The position numbers and the translations under genes were made by a program. From assembly GCF_040712315.1 (NCBI RefSeq), contig NC_134019.1:39089873-39153872 (forward strand): a stretch of 64,000 nt of DNA, given 5' to 3'. Under the pieces are notes generated by a model. The model did not search any database and was not told the DNA's origin. It saw only the letters and a program-made list of their open reading frames with translations. Below, piece after piece: positions 36,363 to 48,534 of the stretch. The stretch is from Castanea sativa. Lineage: Eukaryota; Streptophyta; Magnoliopsida; Fagales; Fagaceae. How positions within the stretch are numbered: the first letter of the stretch is position 1; each line of letters opens with the position of its first letter.

Positions 36363-39281
36363 ATGAGGAGCCGAGAGATTGTGCGCCCTGGTCCAGAAGA
36401 TCCTTCATTGTTGACGCGACAACGAAATCATCGATCAGAGGACATTTGGAATGGCGAGGTGAAATATCTAGTTTTAACAACTGCTTTAATTTTTACGTTG
36501 TCTTTGACTTTTAGCAAGTTCTTTGAAAGTTGTATATCTAATTCTAACGACCGCTATAATTTTTATCCATTTTACAGGACTCGGGCTCACTTACATGCCG
36601 TGGTCGCGCTAAGGAGATGGCAAAGATAACGATGCAAGATAATCGGGTGATTGATATTATCAAGTTGGTGGGGTTAGAAGGATTGTTTAGGGTCCCTTCC
36701 AGAGAGATAGATCATTGCCTAATATCGGCCCTAGTTGAGCGATGGCGGCCGGAGACTCATACGTTCCATCTTCCACATGGTGAGATGTCAATCACCCTAG
36801 AAGATGTGGAGGTCATTTTTGGACTTCCTATAGACGGTGAGGTCTTGGTTGGGCCGACTACTGTGGTGGATGGGAATTGGAGGCAACTGTGCGTGGAGTT
36901 GCTTGGTTTTGGCGTTCCGGAGAATGACAACAAAACTTTGGTGGGGCAAAGAATTCTCATTAGTCGCCTTGTTGAGCGCATTGCAGAACCACTGCCTCAT
37001 GATGCAACGGAGGAGCAAGTACATCAGTATGCCCGGTGCTATATTTTAGCGCTACTAGGGGATAAGATTTTCATGGACAAGTCGGGAGATAGGGTGCATC
37101 TGATGTTCTTGGAGTTCCTGCGGAACCTTCATGATCCGCTAAAGTATAGTTGGGGTAGTGGTTGCCTGGCATGGTTGTATAGGGAGTTGTGCCGGGCAAG
37201 TGATAAAGAGGCATCACAGATTGGTGGGGCGTTGCAATTGGTTCAGTATTGGGCATGGGCGAGGTTGCCATTCTTGTGCCCGAGGATAGAGCCTCCACCT
37301 GGATGCGATTATGGCCCATGGCCAAAAGCTCCACTTGCATTTAAGTAAGTATTTTCCTGATACTTAGTGTGTGTTATGCAATGTACTATTCTTAGTAACT
37401 AAGTGGTAATATCTTATGTTATTCGATCGTAACTGTAGGTGGGTGCGGGTGCCAAGCCCGAAGAGTAGGCCATCCGGCACGGCGTTGATCCATTATCGTG
37501 AGCAATTAGTTAGAATGCAGCCGGACCAGGTAATAATATACAAAATTTCTGTGGAAGTTATGTTAATTTTCCTTAAGAATATGTTGAAATCATTGCTTTA
37601 ACATATCTTCTATTTTAATTTTTGTTTTTCCCTTTATCTATGTATTCTCCTTTGTTTCACATTTTAAGATGCTATGATAATTGTATTTTGTTTCTACTGT
37701 AGATTATATGGCAGCCATATGAGGCAGACTTCGGCCACCTTCCTGACTTCTGCGTCGCAGGAGGGATACGTGGACGGCAAGGGTGCCACTGGTGTGTTTT
37801 TGCATAGTAGAGACACACCACCCAGATCGTGTCCTTCGACAGTTTGGGTTGGCGCAAGAGCGGCCCGACCATGTTGTGTACGATGATAGACTGCATAGAA
37901 TAGACTTACGTGGGAAGGTGGAAAAAAATTGGAGGGAGGAGCATGGACCGTATATCCTTACATGGGATACGAGACAACAACGAGTTTGCCATGCACCTCC
38001 TCAGATTGGTGAGATGCCTCGCAATCATGATTATTACCGCTGGTACCGTTCGGTCACTCGAAAGTATGTCGACCGCAACAGCGCTAAATTAGATATAACG
38101 GTAATGTGTTAAATTAGATTTTATTGCCTACTTTGTTTTTTCTTCAGTACATGTAGGAACGTAGAATCAATTGATTTCTTTTTTCAGCAAATCTGGTTTG
38201 ATCTGACTGACCTCCAATTAAAAAGACTTTCTATTACATATAGTATTCTAATAACACTTTTTGTTCTTAGTTGAGTATTTGAGTAGATCAAATCTGATTG
38301 TACTGGTTCTTTCTCCGTTTTAGATTGAAAGCCATTTAGCACTGTTGGAGATGCTTCCTGTAGGCAGCCGAGCACACAACCATGCCCGATGTGTCCTAAA
38401 TAATGTGGCTGGGCTTGGTGGTGGTCTTGCAGCAAATGGGCAGGCAAACAATGGGCATGAGACTGAGTCAACAGCTACTGCAACCCCAAGCACAAACCCA
38501 GCACCCCGAAGTACATCGACCCGTGGTCAAGGTGCTACTGCAAGCCCAAGCACAAGTGCAGCTAGGGGCCGTGGTCGGCCTGCTACAGCAAGCCCAAGCA
38601 CAAGTGCAGGTAGGGGCCGTGGTCGGCGTGCAACAACCCCTCGGGTTGTAACTAGTCCCGAGGTACCTGCACCCATCCCACACGCATCTCCTCCACCTGA
38701 GGTTCCTCCACCCATCCCAGATGCATCTCCTCAACTCGAGGTCCCTTCACCCACCCCTCCTTCGCAGCCTAGTTTTGATCTCGGTTTTGATTTTCATATG
38801 ACCCCTCCTACGCACCCTGAGACACCCTCATACCCACCCACCAGCTCCAATGCACCCACTTTGCCCATGACAATGATCCCCACTCCTAGCTATACAGAGC
38901 ATCATTACCCACCTACCTCATCCTCATCCGACCCTTTAGGGCCTCCAGTTGGGATTGACACTGATGTACCGGACGAGCATCCCCCTCAGCAGCCCTCACC
39001 CCCACGAGGTAGACCACAACGTACTAGAAGAGCACCCACTTGTGGGACTGGTGGACACAAAATAGGACACAAAGGCAGCTCTATGGTATGATAACATTAC
39101 CAACAATGTAATGATATATCTTGTGGTTCACTTTATTCTTATCATTACACCGAATATTGATTGTATGCATCTAATGTCTTTGCAGCACGATGATGAGCCT
39201 AAGGATGATGCCCCACAGCCTCCTCCCCCCGCGCCCAAACATTACATAAGGGTTAAAAAACGCAAAATTGGTGAATCTTGA
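36363..39281 (+). CDS. plant mobile domain (PMD) MAIN-like protein, one frameshift
   Basis: Exons 36363-36458, 36578-37344, 37439-37529, 37703-38100, 38324-39085 and 39186-39281 splice at GT-AG sites. The first three give a typical PMD opening (RPGPEDPSLLTRQRNHRS...IW), then LVGLEGLFRVPSREID, HLPHGEMSITLEDV, IFGLPIDG and LVQYWAWARLPFL, the aminotransferase-like plant mobile domain found in MAIN/MAIL1 and in MULEs. Exon 4 opens IIWQPYEADFGHLPDF but then needs one missing base near 37761-37765 to continue into the frame VPLVCF...LTWDTRQQRVCH. That is a real pseudogenising deletion or an assembly error. The C-terminal exons encode a Pro/Thr/Ser-rich tail with degenerate ATASPSTSA repeats and a basic end. 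The start is uncertain: ATG 36347 is out of frame, ATG 36363 is in frame. No biochemical activity is known for the domain; host MAIN proteins influence transposon silencing and meristem maintenance. It points inward from the left end of the MULE. Confidence 0.8.
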
Positions 39282-39523
39282 AAAAGAAGCAATACCTGAA
39301 ATGTGGTGGATGTGGATGTGGATAATGTGAGGCAATGAGTTACAGTAAAATTAATTCCAAGCTTGGCTGCTTTTTAATTCATTTTTGCCACATGCTTTTT
39401 AGGAATTTTTTGATTTCTTTACTTGTTGAATTGTTTGTGATAGTGCTTCTAAATCATGTCTGTTTGCTTTTAAGGATGTAATTTATTTTCATATTGATAA
39501 GTGGAATTTGATATTATTTCTAG

Positions 39524-41330
39524 AGTGCAGAAGTGATACCCACAGTAGAAGGTTTTGTTGCTGTCGGCACAGAGAGTATTCCTCCATCGTCTGTCATTAA
39601 GCAACTGGCTGTAGCTGTTGAGTAAGTTTTTGTTGTTCAAATTTTTTGCCTTTATTTTTTTTGCTGTTAACTTTGGCTTTCCCTTTTGTGGAGGAAGAAA
39701 ATACATTTCTCAATTCGAAACAACCCCCCCCACCCCGGCACCCCTCCGCTCTGCGGGCACATGCAGTGCATGCATTGCTGTAATCTTTAGTTACCACAAT
39801 ATGAGATTTCATTTCTTTGTTCCCGGTGTATTTAACTTGCTTCCCTACAACCTTTGCGCATCTTGCCCAGGGCTGGAAAGAAGTTGAAGTCATTGAAAGA
39901 CTGTCTGGCATCATCTGCAAGTTCTTCACCTGTCAGGGAGAGGCCTGGCCTCAGTCTCTCTGCAGTCAAGTCGTTAGTGCTTCGTGAAAAGGAGGAGAAG
40001 CTTACATTTGATTATGGTGATAATGAGAAAGTTCTGTCTTTGGTTAATTCACTGTTTGATGCAGGTATGTGCACTTTTTTGTGACCTGGTTGCAGAATCT
40101 TCTTGTTGGATGAACTTTTTATCTTTTATTTTTATGCATTCTCCTGTGATGATCTTTCACTTCTGTTGTAATATATGCAAGATATTTGCAGAGGGAAATT
40201 TTCTCAGAAGGAAGATCAGCTGTGATTCAGAGGCAACCACAGTAACATCTTTGCCAAGGGATATTCATGGTGCTCCTGCTGAAAGCCTTGTTGTTAAGCT
40301 AGCTGAAGTCATTGGAAGCTTCAAAACCCTGCGGAAAATGGTGCTGTTTTGGAGCAGGGTAGTTGTGGAAGTAAGTCAGTTTCATAGAACTTGAATTTTC
40401 TGGTCTTTTCAAAATGGTTTCTATTTAAGAATAAATATTATACATGCTTTACAAGTCATTGGGATCTGGTTTTTTGAGTCTTTTCTTCGAGGTATACGAA
40501 ATGCGTTTGTGAAAAGATATGTTGTCAATGCAGTGAAATTAGTCATCTTAAATTAAAATTCATCCATCATCTTTGGAAAGGAAAAAAAAAAAAAAACTGC
40601 ACATGTTCTAGTGATATTTACAATGTTAGTGATCACTTTCAGTACATATTGGTGCACATTTCTCCTGTTAAGTAATATTCTTATTCTGTTTTCACCTAGA
40701 GCATAGTTTTTGTTATAATATCACTAGTTTTTGAGATAGCAATATAGTGTCGCTTTGATACATTGGAATAGGATGCATTAATGCTTCTTTATCATTAATC
40801 TTCAGATAACATATGTTCTGAATTCTATTGCATATGTAGCTGAGAAGAGTTTGGTCTGAAGGGCAATATGTGGCTGGGATTCCTATGGATGAGATTCCGG
40901 ATCTAAATTCTTGTCTATTGTATCAGCAGTTACAAGCTATTAATTGCTGTGTTTCCCAGAAAAGGCGTCAGGCTATTGCCACTAAATCATTAGACTCTGT
41001 CATGAGGGAGGTCACTACAGATGCTGCAGAATCAGCTTCTTCTGAAGACATGCTTCCTTCAAGCCCTATTTTGTATGCTAGAATAAGCACCGGAGAGCTT
41101 GTTCTTCGACTAGGTGCTGATTGTCCATGCAGTAATCTTACAATGTTGGAAACTGGTGAACCTGTGTACTCCCTAGTGACCCAGGTCTGGTTAATAATTT
41201 CTGCTAAACAATAACTCCCGTTGTATTCTCCTGTAACTGAGATCTTTATGTACTGATAAATGTAGGAAGCACCTTTGCTTACAGAAGATCTTATCAAAGA
41301 AACTGAGGAATTTGTGCTTCGAACAAGCAG
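39524..41330 (+). pseudogene. RAB3GAP1: Rab3GAP catalytic subunit gene fragment (five exons)
   Basis: Five exons, 39524-39621, 39871-40064, 40192-40370, 40840-41184 and 41266-41330, each with GT-AG borders, join in one uninterrupted frame (about 293 codons). They encode the C-terminal part of the Rab3 GTPase-activating protein catalytic subunit: SVIKQLAVAVE, SPVRERPGLSLSAVKSL, then LRRVWSEGQYVAGIPMDEIP, AISTGEL-type RISTGELVLRLGADC and LLTEDLIKETEEFVLRT, all hallmarks of plant Rab3GAP. The N-terminal half and the final exons are absent: no start exon exists upstream (the PMD gene ends at 39281) and nothing after 41330 continues it. Introns are retained, so it was copied from genomic DNA. Intact frames suggest recent capture. 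It cannot encode a complete GAP. Confidence 0.85.
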
Positions 41331-43373
41331 GTTAGTATACTAATAATTTCATCTAACTCATTCATTTGTATTCATGTTTTGAGCCTTTTGCTGTTGAATT
41401 ATTGTTTAAATGGTCCTTATATGTACCCTTTAGGTATGTAGCCTTTGTGAATGTAATCTGTTAAATACAAGTATCATCTCTGTGCCTTTCATATGCTTGA
41501 CCTGCATTCATTCATTCATTCCACCTCACCCCATTATCCCCTGAGCCAGGGCCTTGGGGCTATATTCTTTATGTTCAGTGGGCCTTAAAATAGCTTGATT
41601 CATTCTTCATTTGAGGAAGCCATGCGAACATGTTTTCCTTCATCTCTGCTGGCAGTATTTGATTGTTGTTTTCAAATTCAACCTGTCACAGGATTAAGGC
41701 AGCTAATATTTTTTTAATTAGAAAAAGGCTTACTGTCTGCACACACGTAAATGTGTGTATAGGTCTCCAAGCTTTCTCATTGTGATACAAACGTTTAAAA
41801 AATGTTATTTTAACTGCAGAAGTGAAATACATAAATGTGGTTGAAGAGAAGTCAATTTATGCATATCATTATCATTTATATCATAATATCATTTACGTAT
41901 CAAAAAAAAAATATATACATTATTAATTCTCGGTGGCACTCCTATAAGATGCTGTATATTTAATAAAGGCTAGTCATATATGGACATTTTGTTTTGGTAA
42001 TGAGCTCTAGCTTAAAGGATATTTCGAAGCTGGTGGCTTGGTTTGCAACTCTCCAGCAGAAGCAAGTAAAGGTAGTTGGAGACATATGGAAATATATACC
42101 AATATAAGCCATAAATGAGTGAACAAATGAATGAATAAAGAATTGATAGAAAAATTTTCAGTGTGATCTTTCTATGGCTACAATGAATTTTTTCCCCAAA
42201 TGTAAATTTCATGCTTCAATACAATAATAATTTTTACTTTCTGTTATGATTGGTTTTTCTTTCCAAACACTTTCAGATCATATCTCTGTTAGGTTTGATT
42301 TTACCTTTGAAACAAAAAACAAAAGAAGTCCATAAATGGGGACTAAGCCCATTTTGGTTATCATTGGCAGAGGCCCTGCCCTTGGGACCTTACTCTATAA
42401 AGCAGCAGCCTATCATATGGCTACTACTTTTTTGTTATTGGAACCTCAAAAATATTTTTTCCATTACGTAACATAAGTTACATATATGATCTACATAGGC
42501 ACAAGCTTTCATACTCCTTATGATTATTTTTGCACCAATGCTTCTAAGAGCAAAAATCGATGTATATATGATTACACATTAGCTGTAGCCTAAAGAGCGT
42601 AATCCAAATTTTCCCTTGCACTAGTTAATTCCAGTCAGTTTTATAACTGCCAAAATAGGAAATCAGATATGTCAATCTACTGTTAGATGTTATGAAAAAA
42701 ATTTGCAGTTCAAATTATTTTTTTAGGAGAAAGAACTTATTTGCTTGTGACACATTTTCTATTCTAGATGTTCAGGTGGTTGGAGAATATTAGTCATATT
42801 GGATTGTCCTTTTTTTTTTTTTGGGGCCATCACATGATAGGGGGTGTGAAAGAGATAAGTTCCACATTTTGAGTTTGGTATGGTCTTGGTTGTGAAATTA
42901 TGTACTAGTTAGGCTTCTCCACATACTCGCTTAAGCTTTTGGGCAAGAAGCTTTAACAAGTCTCAAACTTATTAGTAAATAATATGGGACAACAAAGTAT
43001 TACTCATAGTTTTACTATTGAACAGGTTCTGCTAGGCTGGGGCCGGCAAGCTGATTCTGGTGTGGTTAAGGTAAGAGCAAGTAAGCTGAAGAAACATAGT
43101 CAATCTAACGTGTCAGGCTAAATTGGACCGTTCAAATGTCCATTGGACTGTTCAAATGTCCATTGGACCGTTCAAATGTTTATTATGGTGATTTTTAAAG
43201 ATGAGATAATTGTGAACTGTCCATTGGACTGATATTTTAGCATGTTGGAGGAAATGGGAGGCCGAATCAATTTTTAGTCTTTGGACATAGAAATGCTTAT
43301 GATAGTGACTTAACCAAGTAGTTGTGTTATTCCTTTGTTTTCTCTTACTATGTTGGCAAATTGATTATTGTAG
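41331..43373. other. non-coding DNA between captured gene fragments
   Basis: I see no exon-like similarity here. It may include introns and flanks copied with Rab3GAP or RFC1. A 20-bp unit (GGACTGTTCAAATGTCCATT-type) is repeated three times at 43125-43180. A segment TGAGCTCTAGCTTAAAGG at 42000 resembles a SINE start. Confidence 0.5.
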
Positions 43374-45936
43374 AAGATAGCATTGGCAACTCGTTGGCAA
43401 CAAATGTATCTAGCAAAGGCTGGACCTCAGGGGTGTCCCCAGCTAAGCATAAAACTAAAACAGTTGCTAAGAGTGACTTAACATCGACGGAAAAATATAG
43501 GCCAAAGGTTCCAAATGATATTATTGGAAATCAGTCACTGGTATGTGTGTTAGTTCTCATTTTTCTGCCATTGCTTTTGGAACTAAATTTATATCTTCAT
43601 TTATCTCAATCTGGAAAAAGAATTGGAAGGATTTAGTTATCGAATGATGTGCAGGTTAAGCAACATCATGACTGGTTGACAAATTGGAACAAGCAATTTC
43701 TTGATACTGGAAATAAGAAAAAGGGATAAAAACAAAATGATTCTGGTGCCAAAAAAGCTGTGCTATTAAGTGGAACTCCTGGTATAGGAAAAACTACCTC
43801 TGCAAAGTTGGTTAGTCAGATGCTCGATTTCCAGGCAATAGAGGTGGGGTAATTTTTTACCAAGATACACATTTCTATTGAGCATGTAGATCATGAGTTT
43901 CACCCCCAAGACATATAAATCAATGGTATGATTTTTCATTTGCCCTCCTGATCTCCCTTATTTCGTTTAGGTAAATGCTAGTGACAATGGTGGGAAGGTT
44001 GATGCCAAAATTGAGAAAGGAATTGGTGGAAGCAATGCGAATTCTATGAAGGAACTTGTCAGCAATGAGGCCTTCAGTGTCAACATGGATCGGTTGGTCT
44101 TGCATTTATTAATATCTCACATAAGCGCATAGAATATGATTGTTTGAAATTTCTGCTAAAGTTTATTGTTGAAGTTGCAGATCAAAGCATCCAAAAACTG
44201 TGCTGATTATGGACGAGGTTGATGGGATGTCTGCTGGAGATAGGGGTGGAGTTGCTGACCTTATTGCTAGCATCAAGATTTCCAAAATTCCTATTATCTG
44301 CATTTGTAATGATCGATACAGTCAGAAACTAAAAAGTCTTGTGAACTACTGTTTGCTTCTTAACTTTCGAAAACCTACGAACCAGCAGGTTTTTGTTCTG
44401 ATTTCTATAATTGTTTTTAGAGTACTTTTTTTTATGCATGAAATTGAACGTAGTTGTGATCTTGTCCTTTCATGTAGTATTTGCTGAATTGACCTTCTCT
44501 TGTTATTTGTTTATGTGATGAAGTTTAAATGACTAGAGTTAGTGCTTATGGTTAGAATATTCCCTTTGTGCTTTTTACACAGGCACACTTGTTGGCATTT
44601 CATAGTTTGCCATTGATACCCACATGAAACTTTTATCCGAGATTTGGATTAGTTTTGTTGATGCATCTCGAATAGCATTTAAGTATGGAACTTAACAAAT
44701 GGGAGGCCATGTGATCCTTGATATTGGGCATGCCTTGACTCTATATGTGTGTGTGGGATGCATATGCCCATGTGATGGAAAATAAATTTTTGGTGTTCTA
44801 AATTTTTAAGGCCACTACGGCCAATTGCCGAGTTACTAATGCCAAATTTGGTTTATGGTAGATGGCAAAGAGGTTAATGCAAGTTGCAACTGCAGAAGGG
44901 CTTCAAGTTAATCAGGTAAATACTCCATCAATGCTTTAGTTTATATTTGTAATTGGTCATAGCTGCGTAAGTGAATGTTTATAGTGACTTATCAACAAAA
45001 ACAAAAAGTTTATAGTGGTGAAGTGGATAGTTTTGCTGTTTTCTGACATGTAATATTTTATTTTTTTAGCCTTGTGAGTCTCCTTTTTATTAATTTTAAG
45101 CAATAATATATTCACTGAATTTTTCACTATTTATTGTTTTAGATTGCTCTTGAGGAACTTGCAGACAGAGTTAATGGAGATATGCGCATGGCAGTAAACC
45201 AGTTGCAGTATATGAGTCTCTCCGTGTCAGTCATTAAATATGATGACATTAGGCCAATGTGATTCTTAGCAGTGCAAAGGACGAAGATATTTCACCTTTC
45301 ACTGCTGTTGACAAGTATGCCATTAATGATCCTATTTTACTTTAGAAATGTTGACCATGTTCTGGTCTCATCTCAATTCATTGTGTAGTTTCATGGTTTT
45401 TCCATATTATTTTTGGATGAGAAAGGCTCTAATATCTTCAGAAAGGTGCTGCGACCACATAATATATTATTTCTAATAGTGTAATTCAAATACATACTCT
45501 TGTCATGACTCCTACTATTTTGGTCTGTATATATGGAATCTTTCTATTCGTGAGATTGGGATTCAGCTATGCATGTGGTGGAGATAGAAATGAGGGTCTA
45601 GACCTAGTGTCTAACTAAACAAAGCCCTATTAAGTATACCTTGATTAATAATTTTACCATTGAGGTTTGGGAAATGGTAGAGCTTCTAGACCCAGAATAT
45701 GAAATTACTTTGTATCTTCTTGTGATGTTTCTGTTAGTTGGGAGATTTTTGGTTGCTTCTAGATTTCTAGTTTAAATGATCACATATATGCATGCCTCGT
45801 ACTAATTTGTAGGCTTTGTACCTTGTCCTTTATCAAGTTTTGACAATTACACTTCACCCTTTCCATGTGATTGTAGGCTGTTTGGTTTTAATGCGGGGAA
45901 GTTGAGGATGGATGAGCGGATTGACCTGAGCATGAG
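43374..45936 (+). pseudogene. RFC1: RFC1 (replication factor C large subunit) fragment, broken
   Basis: Exons 43374-43540, 43655-43843, 43971-44092, 44181-44388, 44862-44915, 45143-45314 and 45877-45936 encode the AAA+ clamp-loader core. It begins at the linker before TEKYRPKVPNDIIGNQ, then Walker A GTPGIGKTT, ASDN, Walker B VLIMDEVDG, ICNDRYSQKLKSL, and ends LFGFNAGKLRMDERIDLSMS. The BRCT region and the C-terminal half are missing. It is not functional: an in-frame TAA at 43727-43729 interrupts a lysine-rich stretch in exon 2, a frame break occurs near 45258-45265 (IRPM then stop), and after 45936 the sequence no longer resembles RFC1. Walker motifs remain intact. Introns are kept, so the source was genomic DNA. 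It lies between the PMD gene and the transposase in the large MULE. Confidence 0.85.
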
Positions 45937-47294
45937 TGAGAAGTGCATTAATGATTTCCTCTTCTGAGAATCTGCAGATTGTACAAGGCTGGTGTCTTCA
46001 ATTGAAGGATCCTTCGGCTTTGGGTTCTTAATTTTCTGGGTTGGCCTAGAAAACATTCACAGTGAATACAAAATTTGTTGTGAATATGATTAGAGACCAT
46101 TTTATATTTGAGAATGGTTCATGTACCATATCTTGCTGGATATATTTATTATTCAATCTAAATGGGTTTAAGTAAATTGAAAGCTGCTTGTTATCATCAT
46201 AGTCTCTTCTCTGGACCAATTACAGGTCCGAACAAATTGATATATTTGCACCTCATTGAGGGTGGCGTTGTTGATTCATATATTCCTGCTCATTGGTCAA
46301 TTATCGGATTTCAGATTTTAATACTTATATTTTAGTAAAGGTGATAAGCGAGTAAATTCTTTTTTCTTGTGATTCCTTTTTAGTGAATGGAAGATTATTT
46401 TTAATCCCTTTGATAAACCAAAGAAGAAGAAGGGGGGGGGGGGAAACATCGAGAGAATCTAGTGAAACATTCATGGTAAATTTTAATTGATACCATCATT
46501 AGAAGAAAAGTAATAATATGGATACTTATTATCAACATCTCTTTTTAAGAATAGGATGGTTCAAAATTTTGTGAAAATGAAAGGGGGAAATATGAAAAAG
46601 AAATCCTCAGTGAGTAAGTTGTGGACCTTGTGGTTATTGAAGGCATCAATTATTTAGTATGCTTGGTATTTGTTGGTGTTTTGAATGATAAAAAGATAAA
46701 GATAAAGAAATGTCGAAGGTTGATCAGTTGATATACAATTCAATACATGCGAACATGAGTTTGCAACTATGTAGCATATTACTGTCTAAGTCAAACTCTC
46801 AATATTAAACAGAGCCATATTCAAAACTACTGCGACTTTGGAGTCGTAAAAATTCTCAGATGTAGCAAGTACTGTGTATTCATGGTGGGGAATACCAACT
46901 GTGTGATGTTTTTATTGAAGCAATTAAGACTTTGTCTGCTGGGAGTGATCCAAGGTTTGAGATTGACAGGAGTTAGAGAGAAATAATTGACTTTATCCAT
47001 ATGCTGATATGCATACCATTTGAGTTTAACTTGTTGAAATATGCTTTGTACATTATGTGAGTTTAGACCATAATTTTCACCAAGCACTTATAATTCTTGC
47101 AAACACTAATACAAGTACACCTTTTCATAACATACCAACAACAAACAACAGGGAAAAAATGAGCAAGTGATTTCCTATAAACTTAGCCAAAAGTAATGAA
47201 CAATTCATCTTTAGATTTGCAAAAGGTGCACGTACAATAGGATCATTTGCCCTCACGATCAACAACATTTTGTATTGCACAAAACGTGTATACA
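45937..47294. other. non-coding MULE interior
   Basis: No recognisable gene. It holds a poly-G run at 46431-46443 and AT-rich DNA. The minus-strand frames at 45847-46056 and 46827-47087 have no recognised similarity. Confidence 0.5.
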
Positions 47295-47909
47295 TCAACA
47301 ACAACGTTGAATGTTCGTAGGTAGAAATTTTTGGAAGTCATCATTGCTTGAATCTGAGAAGTCTGAAATGTCACTTTCATCATCTAACGCAGTAATTTCA
47401 TTAATAGACTTCATGGCTCGCTCTTGCGCCTTCCCCTTTAGATGCTTCCTAGCTTTTTGGACTGCATGAAAACGGTCTAACCGCCTTTGCATTTGATTGT
47501 TCTCTTGTTCAAGGCGAGCAAGTATGTTGGCAGGCTCATCTCTAGGTAACTCGGCTGAGCGTGCCTTAGGAACTCGTAACCCGTGCCATCGACAATACAC
47601 CTCCAACTCACACCTCTTCTCGTATAGGGTTGACCATGGTGGTTCTGCTACGGTGAACTCCATTGCGGTGGTATCTGTACTTAGTTTTGTAGGTTTGCCG
47701 ACCATGATGTGGCCAACGCTTCCAAGACTCTCGTACGTGTATATTGGCATATTAACGAAATCTCTCTTCTTTCCAACCCATTTCCCTCCATAGTGGTCTG
47801 TGTATGTTTGTAGTTGTTAATCTGCTGGACCTTGTGATAATTCATTTGTTGAAGTAGATTGAAACTTGTTTCTACGAGTACGAGATGATGTTGAGGCGTT
47901 GCGACTCAT
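47295..47909 (-). pseudogene. unknown MULE-associated ORF with one internal stop
   Basis: Starting at ATG 47909 the frame reads MSRNASTSSRTRRNK, meets one TAA at 47819-47817 (codon 31), and then runs open to 47295, 205 codons in all. I do not recognise a family. The N-terminus is Ser/Thr/Arg-rich, the middle has HYGGKWVGKKRDFVN and PPWSTLYEKRCELEVY, then a heptad-like stretch (ILARLEQENNQMQRRLDRF) that could form a coiled coil with a basic segment, and an acidic serine-rich tail (DDESDISDFSDSSNDD). The open frame starting at 47750 alone gives 151 residues. The composition and coiled coil suggest a DNA- or protein-binding accessory protein of the transposon, but that is inference. Confidence 0.45.
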
Positions 47910-48534
47910 AGCTTACTCAACCTACAAAGTTAGTGGTGTAGGAATAAGAAAAGAATTGTGGTACATTTATAACCTCATTCCACTGTGTATTCAATAATAA
48001 AATTTAATATATTCAGGCTTGTCATGTCAATACAGGCTGGAAAACCACTGCACGAATTTTTTGTTCAAATGTTCCCAATGTCACAGTGAGATTCTCTTAT
48101 TCTGGGCAGTAGTTGCAGTGTACTGCCATGACTATTCAGCTGAATAGTATTCATGTGAAGAGTATTTAGCATGCTTGTGTTTCATCTGACATGAACTTGA
48201 CAAGACAATATCGAGTTGTGTTAAATGCATCATAAACTTTTCAGGGGTCTTCTGCATCCTTGAAAACAGTGCATTGCAAAATGATGCAGATCTGTGTATT
48301 GACGTGAGTGTGAATGATATGACTAGATAGGGTTCAACAGTGCCGAGCTATTGAGCAGCACATGTAGCACTATGAATATCAGTGTAGCAATGGTGGACAG
48401 CTGACCCCCAAACTCGAGAATTTGTTTTAATAAATGTAGATTTTGAATAAGGGCTCTCAACCTAAACTTCTTGTTTCCAATTATATATGTAAGTACACAA
48501 AGATGGATCTTCCCGGCCAAAATGGAACAAAGTG

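Noticed and set aside
38403..38734. Alternative-frame Gln- or Trp/Cys-rich open frames over PMD exon 5
   Set aside because: They are frame shadows of a GC-rich Pro/Thr/Ser repeat that is in frame with the preceding PMD exons.
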